Below, piece after piece: positions 1 through 11,757 of a stretch of 64,000 nt of DNA. The position numbers and the translations under genes were made by a program. The notes beneath the pieces were generated by a model, which saw nothing but the letters and a program-made list of their open reading frames with translations, was not told the DNA's origin and ran no database searches. Every line of letters starts with the position of its first letter. The first letter of the stretch is position 1. Origin of the DNA: Siniperca chuatsi (Eukaryota; Chordata; Actinopteri; Centrarchiformes; Sinipercidae); the NCBI RefSeq assembly GCF_020085105.1, contig NC_058042.1, forward strand, positions 14,276,501 to 14,340,500. Direction: 5' to 3'.

Positions 1-3000
1 CAAAGGAAGATGTGGGTAGTGTGTCGGGAACAGAGGGGAGTTCTGGGAGAGTGTTGTTGTCGAATAGCTGAGACGAAGGGCCAGGACCTGGAGAATAATA
101 TATGGTATTTAATTTAATTAATGCAGCAGCATACCTGGAAATAAAATAAATAAAGGAATGGACAAACGCTGTTCTTACATGAAAGACCTGAGGGATAATT
201 TCGATAATATTTCAAGGATAAACCTAGCAATATCCTATAAATTTCTTCTTGTCAAACAATCCTATAAAAAGGCCAAAACCAACGATGAACTGATCCTAAG
301 TATTGCCTGTGATGTCAAAGCCTGATAGCTTATTCCTCTGTCCCTCCATTGTTGTCCAAAAACTGTTAAAAACACATCTGTGAGCCACACTGTTATGCTG
401 GGTGACATGTTCCTCCATTACGATGAACAGTGGTACTGTAGTTTATTTTGAATCAATACCACGTACACTGTCCAGCTGCAGTAAAAACTCACCAAAGCAC
501 CAAATCTGCTTCCAAATATAGTTCACAACAAATACACTCTTAATTGGGTAACATCTGCTAAAAACTGGGTTTTTTTGTATTATTTAGCTTTTAAAAATGA
601 AACCGGTTTTTAAAGACTTACATTTTCAGAAGTAATGAAAAGGCTTGGGATTGAGTGCCATAGACAGGGTAGGGAAGTCGGAAAGCACCCCGAAACAGAC
701 TAACCATAACTGACCCTAACAAAAATATTGAATAACTTCAACTGTTGTGATTGTTGGCAGAACTCACCTATGGCCTGGGAAGGAACAGAAGGTTTGTTGG
801 TTAGGTCATCAATCTGAAACAGAGAAAATGAGTAATTGATCATGTCATCTTTGTATTGAAATAAATGAATATTAAACTGTATGTGTTAGTATTAAGAAAG
901 AATTAATTGTGTTCAATGATGCAGAAGTAAAAAACAAAATAAAAAGGGAATACTGCATGGGATTTTAGAACTAAGCTTGCCTAAGCTCTCTCTAAAATGC
1001 ACTTATCACTCTCGTCTCTCGTCATTTCAATCCCACTCAGAGCAACTGATCAAGTCAAAGTTAGTAGTATTAGCACTTCATGCTTCCTATAGCCATACGG
1101 ATGAAACTGAATCTGAGTCTACTCTGAGAAAATGCGTAAAAACGTAGATGACAGGCAAAACTGCAAGCAAGCTGAATGAACTGCTCTTCCCTGAGTGGTG
1201 CCCTGCCATGTCCGTCTGTCCATCTGTGGGAACAGGAAGGAGGCAAGGATGGGAGGGGTTCAGTCACTTACAGACTCGTATGTGGGGGGAGAAGTGGGCA
1301 GCTGAGGGGGCTGCCCTCCTCCCATGGGGTGCTGGAAATTGTTGTAGGTTCCAATGGGAGCATTATACGGTCCCTGGAGGAAAACAACAGTCAGGTACAA
1401 GTCTGAAAGTCTGTACATTTATAATTCTCATCTCTATCAAGCCATTCAAAGTAAGGATAATATATATCACATTTTGGGTGCAATGATCATTGCTAAAACT
1501 ACATCTTTCTCACATCGCCACACGATCAGGTCATCACAATAACCGTCTTCATCGCAATAATCAGCATAGGCCGTGAAGGATAGTTCAATAGTTCAAATAG
1601 TTTAAAATGGGCTAAAATGTTGATTTTTCTTCAGAATAAAATGAGAAACCATGTATTCTTAAATACAGTACACACACACAAAAAAATCACTGAGGATAAT
1701 CCACAGACCTCTCTACGGTCAGCTTTAGTTGGAAACAGTTTCAGGAGAAAGTACCAAGCACTGGCCACAGTGATGTCTGTGGCCAGTGCTTGAGTGACCT
1801 GGACAATGATGAAAACATGTTGCTGTTAAATATTTTCCAATTTGGTGATTTTTGGATGCTTTGAGCACCAAAAACAAAATTCCTTTCACTTTTGTTCTAG
1901 TGTGTTGGTAGCAGAAGTCTCAACAGCATATATAAAGATCTGCGTATAAACATGAAACTATCTGCTTGTCTCGATACCACTAGGACTAAGTGAGACGATT
2001 AGTTTATTTGTGATTTGGGTGAACGGTACCTTTAAAGCTAGTTAGAAGAATGGCCAAAACACAAATGATCATCATCTTTTTTTTTGCTTTTAAAGTGATA
2101 TTGTTTATTATAAACACGTTTTCAATCACTTAAGTACTGTGTGTTTTTACTCTGTTTGAGGATTTAATAATTATCAACATAATATCGTATATCCCAATAA
2201 TTCTGGGAAAGGTAATTGGACTCCATGGTTAGTCGATATGACGATATATATTGTGATTGAAAATTTCATCCTTGTCTCCGAATCCTATTGCACTCTAAAG
2301 TTTTCTATCACCAAATATATAACTCACAACAAAACCATAAAGAATGGGGCCTTTAAAAGCAATCACTTACAGCTCCGTTGGGAGGTGGATAGTTGAAAGC
2401 TGTCGGCATAGGCATGGGCATAGGCATGGGCATAGGCATAGCAGCAGCAGGAGCAGTGAAACCTCCACCACCTCCTCCTCCTCCTCTATTCTTCTTGTCA
2501 GTGTCCACGTCAATCAGGTCTGCCTCCTCTCCAGGACAAACCTCGGGCTGTCCGGAGACAGGGGTGGATGAGTGGGTAAATAAACACAATGCATGACGTC
2601 ATCCTTCATACTGAGTAAGTGATTCTCTAAGGCTCACCCGGACCATGGCGTCAGGTTCATACGGCACATTATAGTTCTTGGCGATCTCTATCAGGTAGCG
2701 CTCCACCAAGATCTTGGGAGGGGCCTCCACGCTCAGTTTGTGCATCAGCTATAAACATATCACATATGTGAGATTAGATGCTGCTAAAAAGTTACTAAGT
2801 TAAAAGGTTCATGCATTCTTGAACAGACTTGTGGGCACTCCGTGGAAAGAACTGCCTACCCTATCGTTGACTGTGCCAATCTGGTTTGTCCTGCACAGCT
2901 TGCCATACTCCTTGCTATATTTTGCACATAGCTGGTCAGATACCTAAAAGAAGCATTTAGAGATAAGACTGTCAAGACTGGCCTTAATAGGAATAAATAG

Positions 3001-3737
3001 ACAGAACTTTTTCAATATTGTTGGCAATGCTGCCAGTACTATGTTATATCTAGAGTACTTACAGTTTTTAGTTCAGACACCTCTGACTGGAGACGAGGCG
3101 CTGCCCAGATGAGGGTGGACACTGCCTCCTGTAAGCCCGGGTCTAGTTCCCTAATTGGAGAAACAGAAAAGGGGTTAACAAGAAAGACCACGACAGCCAG
3201 AGATAAAGTTAATAAAGTGAAACCCCCACATTCACCATAGTTAATAATTCATGTACACTGTGCATCAGTAAATTCAATAAAAGTGGCATTGGTGCATCTC
3301 GGCCAAGTTACTTACTTCATGGACTGAATGAGGCCAAAGCGAGTCAGCAGCAGGTCACAGTAAAGCTCAAGGATCTCCATGGCTTCCACCAGATAGTCTT
3401 CTCTGATAATGTGCTCCACACGGATCCGTGCCCGTTCATCCTTCCCCGATGACAGGTAATCTGCAATCTCCTTCCTTGCCTTTTGAGCAAGCTCAGCTTA
3501 ATTTTTAATTTGTGAATGGGAGTGGGAAAATGCAAATTGTCGTTACTGGGAGGAACAGAAAAATTAAACACTTGTCTTGCAAACAAGAACCCACTGATTC
3601 CACAATTGTGGAGAGTGGGACCGGGGCTTTTATTCATGCAAGGGCTTACTTTTCTTTTTCTCAAGGAGTTTGAGTCGGTTGATGACCAGGCGGAGGTTGA
3701 CTCTTAGCCTCTCTGCTTTGAATCCTCCTCCCAGCAT
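1..3737 (-). CDS. ist1: IST1 homolog, ESCRT-III associated factor (3' end outside window)
   Basis: IST1 binds ESCRT-III (CHMP1) and recruits VPS4 and MIT-domain proteins during multivesicular body sorting, cytokinetic abscission and endosomal tubule fission. Nine coding exons can be read on the minus strand: 3650-3737, 3316-3496, 3063-3150, 2860-2943, 2638-2748, 2371-2547, 1272-1373, 768-813 and 1-87 (continuing off the window). All have GT-AG borders and join in one frame. The N-terminus begins MLGGGFKAERLRVNLRLV and continues LLEKKKTELAQKARKE, the helical ESCRT-III-like core. The DLIDVDTDKK segment is followed by a Gly run and an alternating Met-Pro tract, then PPTYES-IDDL and LPELPSVPDTLPT, all as in vertebrate IST1. 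The C-terminal MIT-interacting motifs lie beyond position 1. The start was chosen as the ATG at 3737, 13 nt inside an exon whose acceptor precedes 3750; an untranslated exon lies upstream. Confidence 0.96.
1755..1792. repeat. Perfect 16-bp inverted repeat (hairpin) in IST1 intron
   Basis: The arm CAAGCACTGGCCACAG (1755-1770) is exactly complementary to 1777-1792, with a 6-nt loop. It lies in the IST1 intron between the exons at 1272-1373 and 2371-2547. The stem is too short for a typical miRNA precursor; its function is unknown. Confidence 0.8.
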
Positions 3738-4346
3738 GATGATAGACTTTCTGTGAACAGGAGAGCATGAGAGGAGCAGAAACCACACGGTAGCATAAAT
3801 TAACTGTTACAACCGAAACCAGCCTACGGAGTCCATCTAACCTCGCCCCCACCTCTGATCCAGTGAGTCACTTAATCATGTGAGCATGACCAACCCATCG
3901 CAACAGAATGACTCTGCATATTTACTCCAAACAAATACAACACACACACAAACATTAAGTTAGCTCGCTAATGAAAACTACGTAGCATTAAACGTTAAAC
4001 AGCTCAAAACAGTTAGCTTTTGCCTGACGCGACGGACAGCTAACGCGGCTACCTAAGCCATGCTACTTAAACGTTACCATCTTATCTATTTTATTTCTCC
4101 TTTAATCATCTATTTACTTAACAATAATATTATCGACACGTTTAAAACCCTGTGTCTGTGTTACTGGGCCTGACTTTTAGCTAGCCTTTGCTTTGTTAGC
4201 AGTCTTGTGCTGTCATGGTTTGCGCTAGCTAACTAACAGTTAACGTTACCTAGTTCTTGCTCAACGGTAGCTAAAATCAAAACAAACTGATTAAACCCAC
4301 TCAAGTAGTTTGAAGAATTTGATAATATAAAGCGACAGTGACTTAC

Positions 4347-4445
4347 CCGTAAATATTAGTGAAACGTACACACCAACTTATTTGGGTTTCTGTCCGTGTT
4401 CCGTCGCCTGGTTCACTTCCGTATTGCTCTTTAGTGACGTCAGGG
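4347..4445 (-). promoter_or_regulatory. ist1: IST1 5' UTR exon end and promoter with CRE and ETS sites
   Basis: A consensus donor (GTAAGT on the minus strand) ends a non-coding exon at 4347 and would splice to the acceptor before 3750. Just upstream, the minus strand reads CGGAAGTG (4414-4421), an ETS/GABP-type site, and a palindromic CRE TGACGTCA sits at 4435-4442. No TATA box is visible. The transcription start is inferred to lie roughly between 4380 and 4415. Confidence 0.6.
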
Positions 4446-5968
4446 TTATTTTATCTCAGGGGCGGGGTCTTCATACTGATTGTCAAATAGGAGTCAACTA
4501 CAGTAGTACATTTACTGATATACTGTGATTTGCTATAATTATTAAGTAGTACTACTTATAACTTATAGTAATTCACGTTTTATTTACTTTTACGGCATTA
4601 TATTCCAGAAAGAAATATTGCACTTTCTACTACTGCTTTCTAAGGCAAAATTGACTTACGTACTGGTTATTCCCACTTGCTAAGTATTACACAAGCTAAT
4701 GACATTAAGTTCATTTTTAGAGTTTAAATTAGTTAGCAGTACATCAACTAGTTAGCAGGGGTGGAAAGTAACATTCATACAAGTACTGTTCATAAATACA
4801 AAACTGAGGTACTGCTTTACTTTACACTTCCATTTTATGATACTTTATACATGTACCTCACCACATTTTAGAGTAAAACATTGTGCTTTTTATTCCACTG
4901 CACTATTTGACAGCCATGGTTACTGGTTACTTGGCAGATAAGGATTTTACAAACAAAACATATAATCAGCCTCTAAAATGTGACGGATTAAACTACCCAA
5001 AAGTACAAAATTAGTTCCACCTCCACTAGCTACAACATTAAATGCTGCTTACATGTTAATTCATCTGTAATAATAATAATCAAATATATCTTTAAAAATA
5101 TACCCTGATAGGGGCCAGTCTGCATAAATAGTTATCTTACTTTTTAAACATTTTTAAATGTAGGACTTTTTTTTTAACACTGTATTAAGTTTTACTTTGT
5201 AACGTAACGCCACTGGTAGTTAGTTGATGCAGGCAACATTACACAGTGAAAGATAACATTATTTACATTGTGTTCTTTTTGTTCTTTACTCAATACATTT
5301 TACTGTGACTATGTTACTTTGAGGAATGGAAGACTTTAAATTTTGCTGGAGTATTAATGGTAGTTGTTCATACCTTTACTTTTGGGATGCGAAAATTTAG
5401 TCCATCTCTGACAGTTCCAAATAACACCTGTACCAGATTAAGGTGTTTCAAACCTAAAAATCACTTGATTTCACACAGCTGTTCTAAAGTCAGTATTTTT
5501 GATGTTCAGTGGCTTGAGCAGCCTAATACACACAAAGTCCTAGATTGTTAGTGAGACATTTTTGGTAATGAGCTGACCTTTACATTTTCTCCAATTATGT
5601 GCCCACAGACAAATAAAAACATATACGCGTGCCTACTGTTTTTGTTTCTTTTATGATTTTCTAATGAGGAAAAAAAAAGATTCCTCTAGTGTAACGAACA
5701 ACTGTGGGTCTTCAGACAAGCACTGTACATTCATCTTTACACAAAAGAAAGTGCTCTGATATTTTCATATGAATGTGAATGAACATTTCTTATAACAGTT
5801 GAAAATGCTTTACTTATGGCCAAACAAACACATCTGGGCACTTGATTTATTTGAATGAAAATGGAAACATTTAACAAGGACTTTCAGATTTAATATATTG
5901 CAGCTTTCTCATAAAAAAAGAATCTATACAATAAAAAGTTGATCTTCCACAACAAACTATCACAGTTA
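4446..5968. other. Intergenic stretch between IST1 promoter and MPHOSPH10 stop
   Basis: No gene was seen. It holds a dispersed repeat (4758-5170), AT-rich sequence, and at its right end the 3' UTR of MPHOSPH10, whose exact polyadenylation site I could not fix. Reading frames here are short and resemble nothing known. Confidence 0.6.
4758..5170 (+). repeat. Dispersed fish repeat (GGGGTGGAAAGTAAC family), degraded copy
   Basis: It begins GGGGTGGAAAGTAAC and continues with runs of the form 'aagtac...ggtactgctttactttac...ttccattttatgatactttata', which I recognise as a very common teleost interspersed repeat. A second copy at 20036-20500 shares the 'agctacaacagtaaaatgctgcttaca' type segment, supporting a repeat rather than unique sequence. 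The class is probably a non-autonomous DNA element; this is inference. Confidence 0.6.
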
Positions 5969-8900
5969 TTATAACTTGAGTTTGCTGACAGAAACCTCTT
6001 TGCGTTTCTTCTTCTTTGACGACTGGTCCTTTGCACTTTTGATCTGACTTTTGACCTGGTCCTGTAGCTGAGAGAAGAAGGCTTGAGAGGACCGCAGAGC
6101 CTTGTCCTTTCCTTCATCCTGAAACAGAGGAACACCGTGTTAGTCAAGTCACCTCGGGAACATACACAGTATTATCTAAGAATTAATGTTATAGTTATTT
6201 TGGCATCAAAAGTGTGGCATGCGTGGGAAGTGGAAGCAGAGAATGAGCAATCAGTTTGACAACTTAAAATTGATGACCCAGTTTGTGATAGCAATATGCA
6301 GCTGACACAGTACTGATCCAGGACACAGTACCAGTTCAAATGACTGCTCTAACTAGTTTCTATTCTTTTGTTGATTCAGTCAGGGGTGGAAGAAGGACTC
6401 AGAAACATTACCAAGAAAATGTACGAATACGTCAATTTAAAAGCACTCTGTTTCAAGTAAAAGTCTTTAAAAATAAAAGTACAAGTACCTCGACTTAAGT
6501 TCAGTACCTGAGTAAATGTACTTTGCTAAACTGGACTCCAGTCTGCCGAGTTTTTCCATCATCATTATGTAAATAAAATCTAATCTGGGATTTGTTCCAC
6601 TTAACTATTTGGGGCACAGTCAGTGTTAATAACATCACAGCTGTCTTTCTCCAGTTTATATATTCTAACTTCAAATGTTTGAACAGGCTAATACTGATTT
6701 CCATCTCCGACATGTGTGACAAATGCCAGCGCTGAATGCATACTGATCTGAGCAATGAGAGAAAGAACATGAGAGAAAACACTCACCTTGAGTATCGTGG
6801 CTTTGCCTCCTTTTGTGAGCTTCTTTAGGTTTTCTGTGACTTCAGCCTTTGATGGCTTCTTGTTCTCCCCAGTTGTACTGGTCTCTTTAAGTTTCTGTCT
6901 CTTTTCTTTCTCCTTGATCTTTAGACGCTTCACCATCTTCTTGTGGCGTCTCTCACGCTTCTTGTCTGTTGACGTCTTCTCAGTATCACCCAGAATATCT
7001 CCTGCTTTGCTCTTCTCCTTTGGTTAGAATAGAGTATTATTAGACAAGCTGTGTAACTAAATATACCAAGATCAAAATAAATGTTTAAAAAAGGATTGAT
7101 GACAAACCTTGATTTCTTCTGGTGCGAGCAGCGTAGCATCACTAGCACTGACTGGAGCCACCTCCTCCATTGTAATGGATGGCAAGTTAGACACCACTTT
7201 GACCTCAGGAACGGGCTGTGGACAAAGGGCAACATGAATGCGGTTTTCAGTAACTGCACTGGCCTGCTACCCTTTACAGTAAATAATTTTCTCAAGGATA
7301 TGTTCAAACGATTAGTTTTCATAATTTATTTCATTTCCATTTTTATGCAATTGCCCTATCTACAGACAACCTTTGTGAGGTGATGGCATGTTATATATTT
7401 ACATATTATGTCTAAAAAGTTTTGAATGCATTACGAGTCACAGATTAAATTGAAGATGCCACTAACCAGAGTTAGATCCAGGGTAAAAATCCTACACAGG
7501 TTTTGCTAGATAAGCCTAGATTGCTGACACTAACTTCTACATCTTTCAGAATCTTTCAGTCAGCCAATCTCAAACTTCCAGTCAGTGCTGTCAGGCAAAA
7601 CTTACTGGTTTAGGTGTGAAGTGGAAGTTGGAGAGAGCATCCAACTTTAGGAAGAGTGTGTCCATAAGCTTTTGAATTTCTACATGGGCTGGGTTCTCCT
7701 TCTCCTCCTCTGTCTTTTGCTGAAAAAAAGAAATAAATACAGAAAAATGGATGCAGCACAGGTTCATATGTGTTAGAGTAGCAGTGTAAACAAGATAGAA
7801 GTCAAACCTGAGTCTGCTTGAGGTATTCTTGCTCATATATTTCTGCTAGACTCTGCTTGCTCTTCTCATGGTCCAACGTTAGCCTCTTCTTGTATTCAAA
7901 CACCTCCTCTTTGGGTTTCTCCTTGCGGACCACATCATCAAACGCCTTACAGAAACATAAGTCAAAGGCACTGGGTTATAATCAGTCAACAAAAAAAAAA
8001 CACCATATATTTTTTTCAGACAATAAGTTATTGTGACAAACCTGATCTTTAATTCTCTGTTTGATGATGTCTTCAAGCTGTAGTGTGGTTTCCTCTGTGA
8101 TAGCAGGGGCTAAAAGAGCAAAGATAAGATACTGTTGTCTGATTTGAAATAGTTCGCCATTTTATCAAACAAACATAACACTGGTGTGAATAACTACATA
8201 AATCCAAAATAACAGTCAATTGCCAACATACAAATGCAACACACAAAAAGAAGAGAAGTCACTCACCTGTCCTCGATGCCTGCTCAAACTCCACATCTTC
8301 CTCCAGCATGCTGTTCTCTGGACGAGTCTGTGCTGTCACCTCTCCGGACAACTGCCAGGGCTTCGCTGCTAGAGCTGCTTTCTCCAACTCCTCGATCTTC
8401 TCTGTCATCTGCAGGTTAGAACAGGATAGAATAGGATTAGAATAGGATATATTATTAGTGGATATTCAAGCCCAAATCAGCCCTGCGCTAAAACAATGCA
8501 AGAGGTTGCGTTGGTGGGGGCGTGTTGCTTCAGGTATCGGTAATCTGATGGCAATTTAACATGTCAGTCTCATGTCTGAATAAGCTCTCATTTGTACGTG
8601 AAAGTCATGACGGCAATCTTACTAGGGCGGACCTAGTAACATTTTCATATCACACATCAACACGGCACAAGTCTGAACTGAATGCCGTCAGATTAACATA
8701 AAGGCTGCAGGAGCACGAGGTTAAAGAGTTTCCCTTTGGAGATCAATAAAGTATTTCTGATTCTGATTAAACATGCAGAGAGAGAGAAATGTGTGTCTTT
8801 AATTATTAGCTCAATCATCATCAAATATGCTGTCGTGTCTGAATGAAGCCGCAAGAAAAGTTAACATACAAGTCACCCATGTCTGAATGACAAAAGGCGA

Positions 8901-11666
8901 GAGGGCTGTTTTTTCACACAGAGCCGAGGTTGCTCTGAACACAGCCTTAGTCGCAGTCTGACTGGTTTACATTGATGAAGCAGCTAGGGCTGGGTATCAA
9001 CAGAAATGGGTACCAACAGAAATGTATCTCTAGCACAAAGTATCGAAAAAAGTTAAGAACCAAATTTTGGGATCCTATGCCTGGTCAGATTCTTAGTCAT
9101 CTTCCTTGTACTCATTACTTTTACATTTTATTTATAGTTCTTGTACGCCTGCTTCGTGTTAAGGCTAAATTACACATTAGAGAATTGTTGCTTATTTTGT
9201 TGGGTTTTTTAGACAATATTTTCATGTTCCTCAATGTGATGAATAAAGTATTGTTTTGGTATTTAAACGCATATCTTTTTGGCACCAGTATCAAAAACTT
9301 TCAAACAAACAACAACAACAACAACAGTTACTGTAAAACTCCCCCACCAACTATGACTGCACCAGATTTAAGCCACACGAACTGGCAAAGCAAATTAGCA
9401 AAGTTTTAAACCTGGTTACCTTTTCTTGCCGTTTCTCAAATGATGACTTTGATTCAGACTTTGTTGAGCTTGGAGTTTTTCCTCCAAAAATGTCCTCCAT
9501 GTCCTCTCCCTCACTGTCCTCATCCCCAGAGAGGTTAAAGGTCACTTTCTTACGAGATGCTTTGGACTCTTCATCCCTGGCAAAGGGTTTATAAACAAAC
9601 ATGACGAGACAAACATGCTGGAATCAACCATACTCAACCAAACGTGCTTCTCCCACACATAATTATATGCATTACATAATTTTAATCACACTTACTCATC
9701 GTCACCCTCCTCTTCACCATCATAATCATCTTCTTCGTCAACTATTTCTTCTTCACCTTCTTCCTGGCTTTCATCAATGCTGTCATCCTCGCCATCTGAC
9801 TGGTCATCTGCTTTAGCTGGTTCACTATCCACAGCATCAAAGAAGTCCTTGTACTTGAGATTCCTGGAGCTCTTTGCCTGTCAATATAAACAATAAACCA
9901 TATATTTCCTGTATTCTGTACCACCAGAACACAATAAAATATTTCAGAATAAGAGATCAAATACATACAGTGTTTTTCTTTTGCTGTTTGGTAGAAATGA
10001 TTAGATCTAGGTCGCGATCATCGTCCTCATCAGAGGGCAGGTCCTGAAAATAGTCTACGTCATCTTTGTCCTCATCCTCCTTTCCCTCTCGCTTGTCCAT
10101 ATCATCAAGAAACGACTCCATCTCTGACAGTTTGAAGAACTTATCATCAACCTCAGAGGGAACAACCTTTGTTTTGGAGCCTTTCCTACCAATCTCCTTC
10201 TTCTGTTTCTCTCGCTTCTCCAGAGCATCCACATCAAAATCTAAATCAGAGTCCTCATCTGTGTAATCCTCTGCCCCATCCTCAGCCTCCACAGCCATTT
10301 TCTTAGACTGCCTGGGTAGTTCTTCCTCATCACTGTTCTCTTCCTCCTCTTCTACCAGCAATGTTAATGTCTCATCTGACAAAGCCTCATCAGTTGCATT
10401 TTTAAAGTGTTTCAGTACAGCATTGTTCTGCAACTCCAGCTCCTGCCAGATCTGCTCTTCATCAAAGTTTTCCACCACCAGCTGAGCCAATGGGCTGCCT
10501 TTATAATGTGCAGGCTCCTGGGCTTTGTGGAGGTCATATAGCATCTTAGTGAGAGAGGTAAAGTCTGCTGCCACTCCATCTTGAAGGCTGAAAAGGTGGA
10601 AACACATGATCAGTATGACAAGTCTGGTGTATTTTTTTATTTTATTTGTCCAAAAGACACCCATTAAATTGGGTGCAGGTCTGTGGTTTGCAATCTGCAG
10701 TGCTAAGGCTTGAACAAGTACTCAACACAACAATGTAATGTAACACAGTCATCTGTGATACACTATCAGTACCAATAATTACTGTTACTGTTAGCATTAG
10801 GCATTGGAGTAATGGGGTTAGTTCTTATGGAGTAATATGTCTCTTTCTATAACAATTTTGTATTCTAAGATTTCTTTTAGAGACAATTTCAGGTTTTTTT
10901 TTTCCTGCAATGGTTTATTGCAGAGCTGACCACCTCTGCCTGAAATAAAGACCATCTCCACTAACATCATAAAAATGAATACACTTGTGAAACAAAACCA
11001 TACATGTTTAATGAGAATGTTGAGACCTTCATCTAAAAATTACAATGATCAAGAGACAAAATACGTCAGACCCTGGGTGGCTTACCACCTCTGCTTAACA
11101 ATTTCCTTTAATATCACAGCAGCTGGTTGTCTTGCAATACTATATCATGTCACAATCACTTCATCCTTATCGCGTGCAGCATTTGATAGTATTGTACTGA
11201 ACATAACAGAAAACCCAAGTGTAGATGCATGCTAGTTGAGTTTTGTGGTTGTTGTGGTCCTCGTGGATAAAGAATATATGGGATAATTGGGTTCCGTTTA
11301 AAGACATGTTGTAATGTTACCATAACATATAATAGTTAGTGCAAAACAGTGACTTGGTAAATAATAAATACCCTCCCAAATTCTCCTTAAAGTATCCAAT
11401 AGGTTGACTGTGACAGCAAGTTACATTTAATGTAACACGGCGCTAACGCCACACGTTCATGCAGTTAGCTTTAGCTAACGGTTAGCTAGTTGAACCTCTT
11501 CTCTTCAAACGTGCGTCAACGACGTTGCAACATTTAACAGCTTTTTCAACAACACAACCATACTGACAGTAAACACTTGCCTCAGAAAGTTCTCTGGCTG
11601 TGCTGTGTTGGCATTTATTTTATTTACACACTCCTCCAGCACGCTCCACACATCTCCACTAGCCAT
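5969..11666 (-). CDS. mphosph10: U3 small nucleolar ribonucleoprotein MPP10
   Basis: MPP10 is a nucleolar component of the U3 snoRNP/SSU processome needed for 18S rRNA maturation, acting with IMP3 and IMP4. Eleven coding exons on the minus strand: 11581-11666, 9969-10587, 9696-9877, 9420-9576, 8267-8408, 8042-8109, 7808-7945, 7606-7719, 7108-7215, 6787-7017 and 5969-6118, giving about 664 residues (human 681). Landmarks in order: PENFLSLQDG and [19 protein letters not shown] near the N-terminus; long acidic Glu/Asp tracts; [10 protein letters not shown] and [84 protein letters not shown]; a basic C-terminus with KKKKRKEV ending SKLKL. The first intron is GC-AG (donor GCAAGT at 11580-11575); the reading frame is kept only with that donor. 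It shares a promoter region with MCEE. Confidence 0.97.
6380..6530 (-). repeat. Dispersed repeat fragment (GGGGTGGAAGAAG family) in MPHOSPH10 intron 10
   Basis: The sequence starts 'aggggtggaagaaggactcag' and contains 'aagtaaaagtc' and 'gtacctgagtaaatgtacttt', matching the pattern of a common fish repeat related to that at 4758. It lies within the last intron of MPHOSPH10. Boundaries are approximate. Confidence 0.5.
8640..8775 (+). repeat. Retroelement-like 3' tail in MPHOSPH10 intron 4
   Basis: The segment 'ctttggagatcaataaagtattt' followed by 'ctgattctgatt' resembles the 3' tail of fish non-LTR retroelements. A similar tail, 'cctcggggatcaataaagtattt', is seen at 20214-20240. The 5' extent is not resolved. 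Confidence 0.4.
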
Positions 11667-11757
11667 GGTTTCCCCCACATGCGTGACGGACGGTGTCGCA
11701 GGTAAACAGGCTCACCGAGAAACTCTTCCGCTGCTGTTTTGGTTCCGAGATACAAAC
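11667..11757. promoter_or_regulatory. Bidirectional promoter between MPHOSPH10 and MCEE
   Basis: The two start codons face away from each other with 91 bp between them. The interval contains CTTCCGC (an ETS-like site on the minus strand) and a TGACGG half-CRE, with no TATA box. Human MPHOSPH10 and MCEE are also divergent neighbours on chromosome 2p13. Core promoter elements probably extend into the first introns, where GCTAACG/GTTAGC motifs cluster at 11440-11500. Confidence 0.75.
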
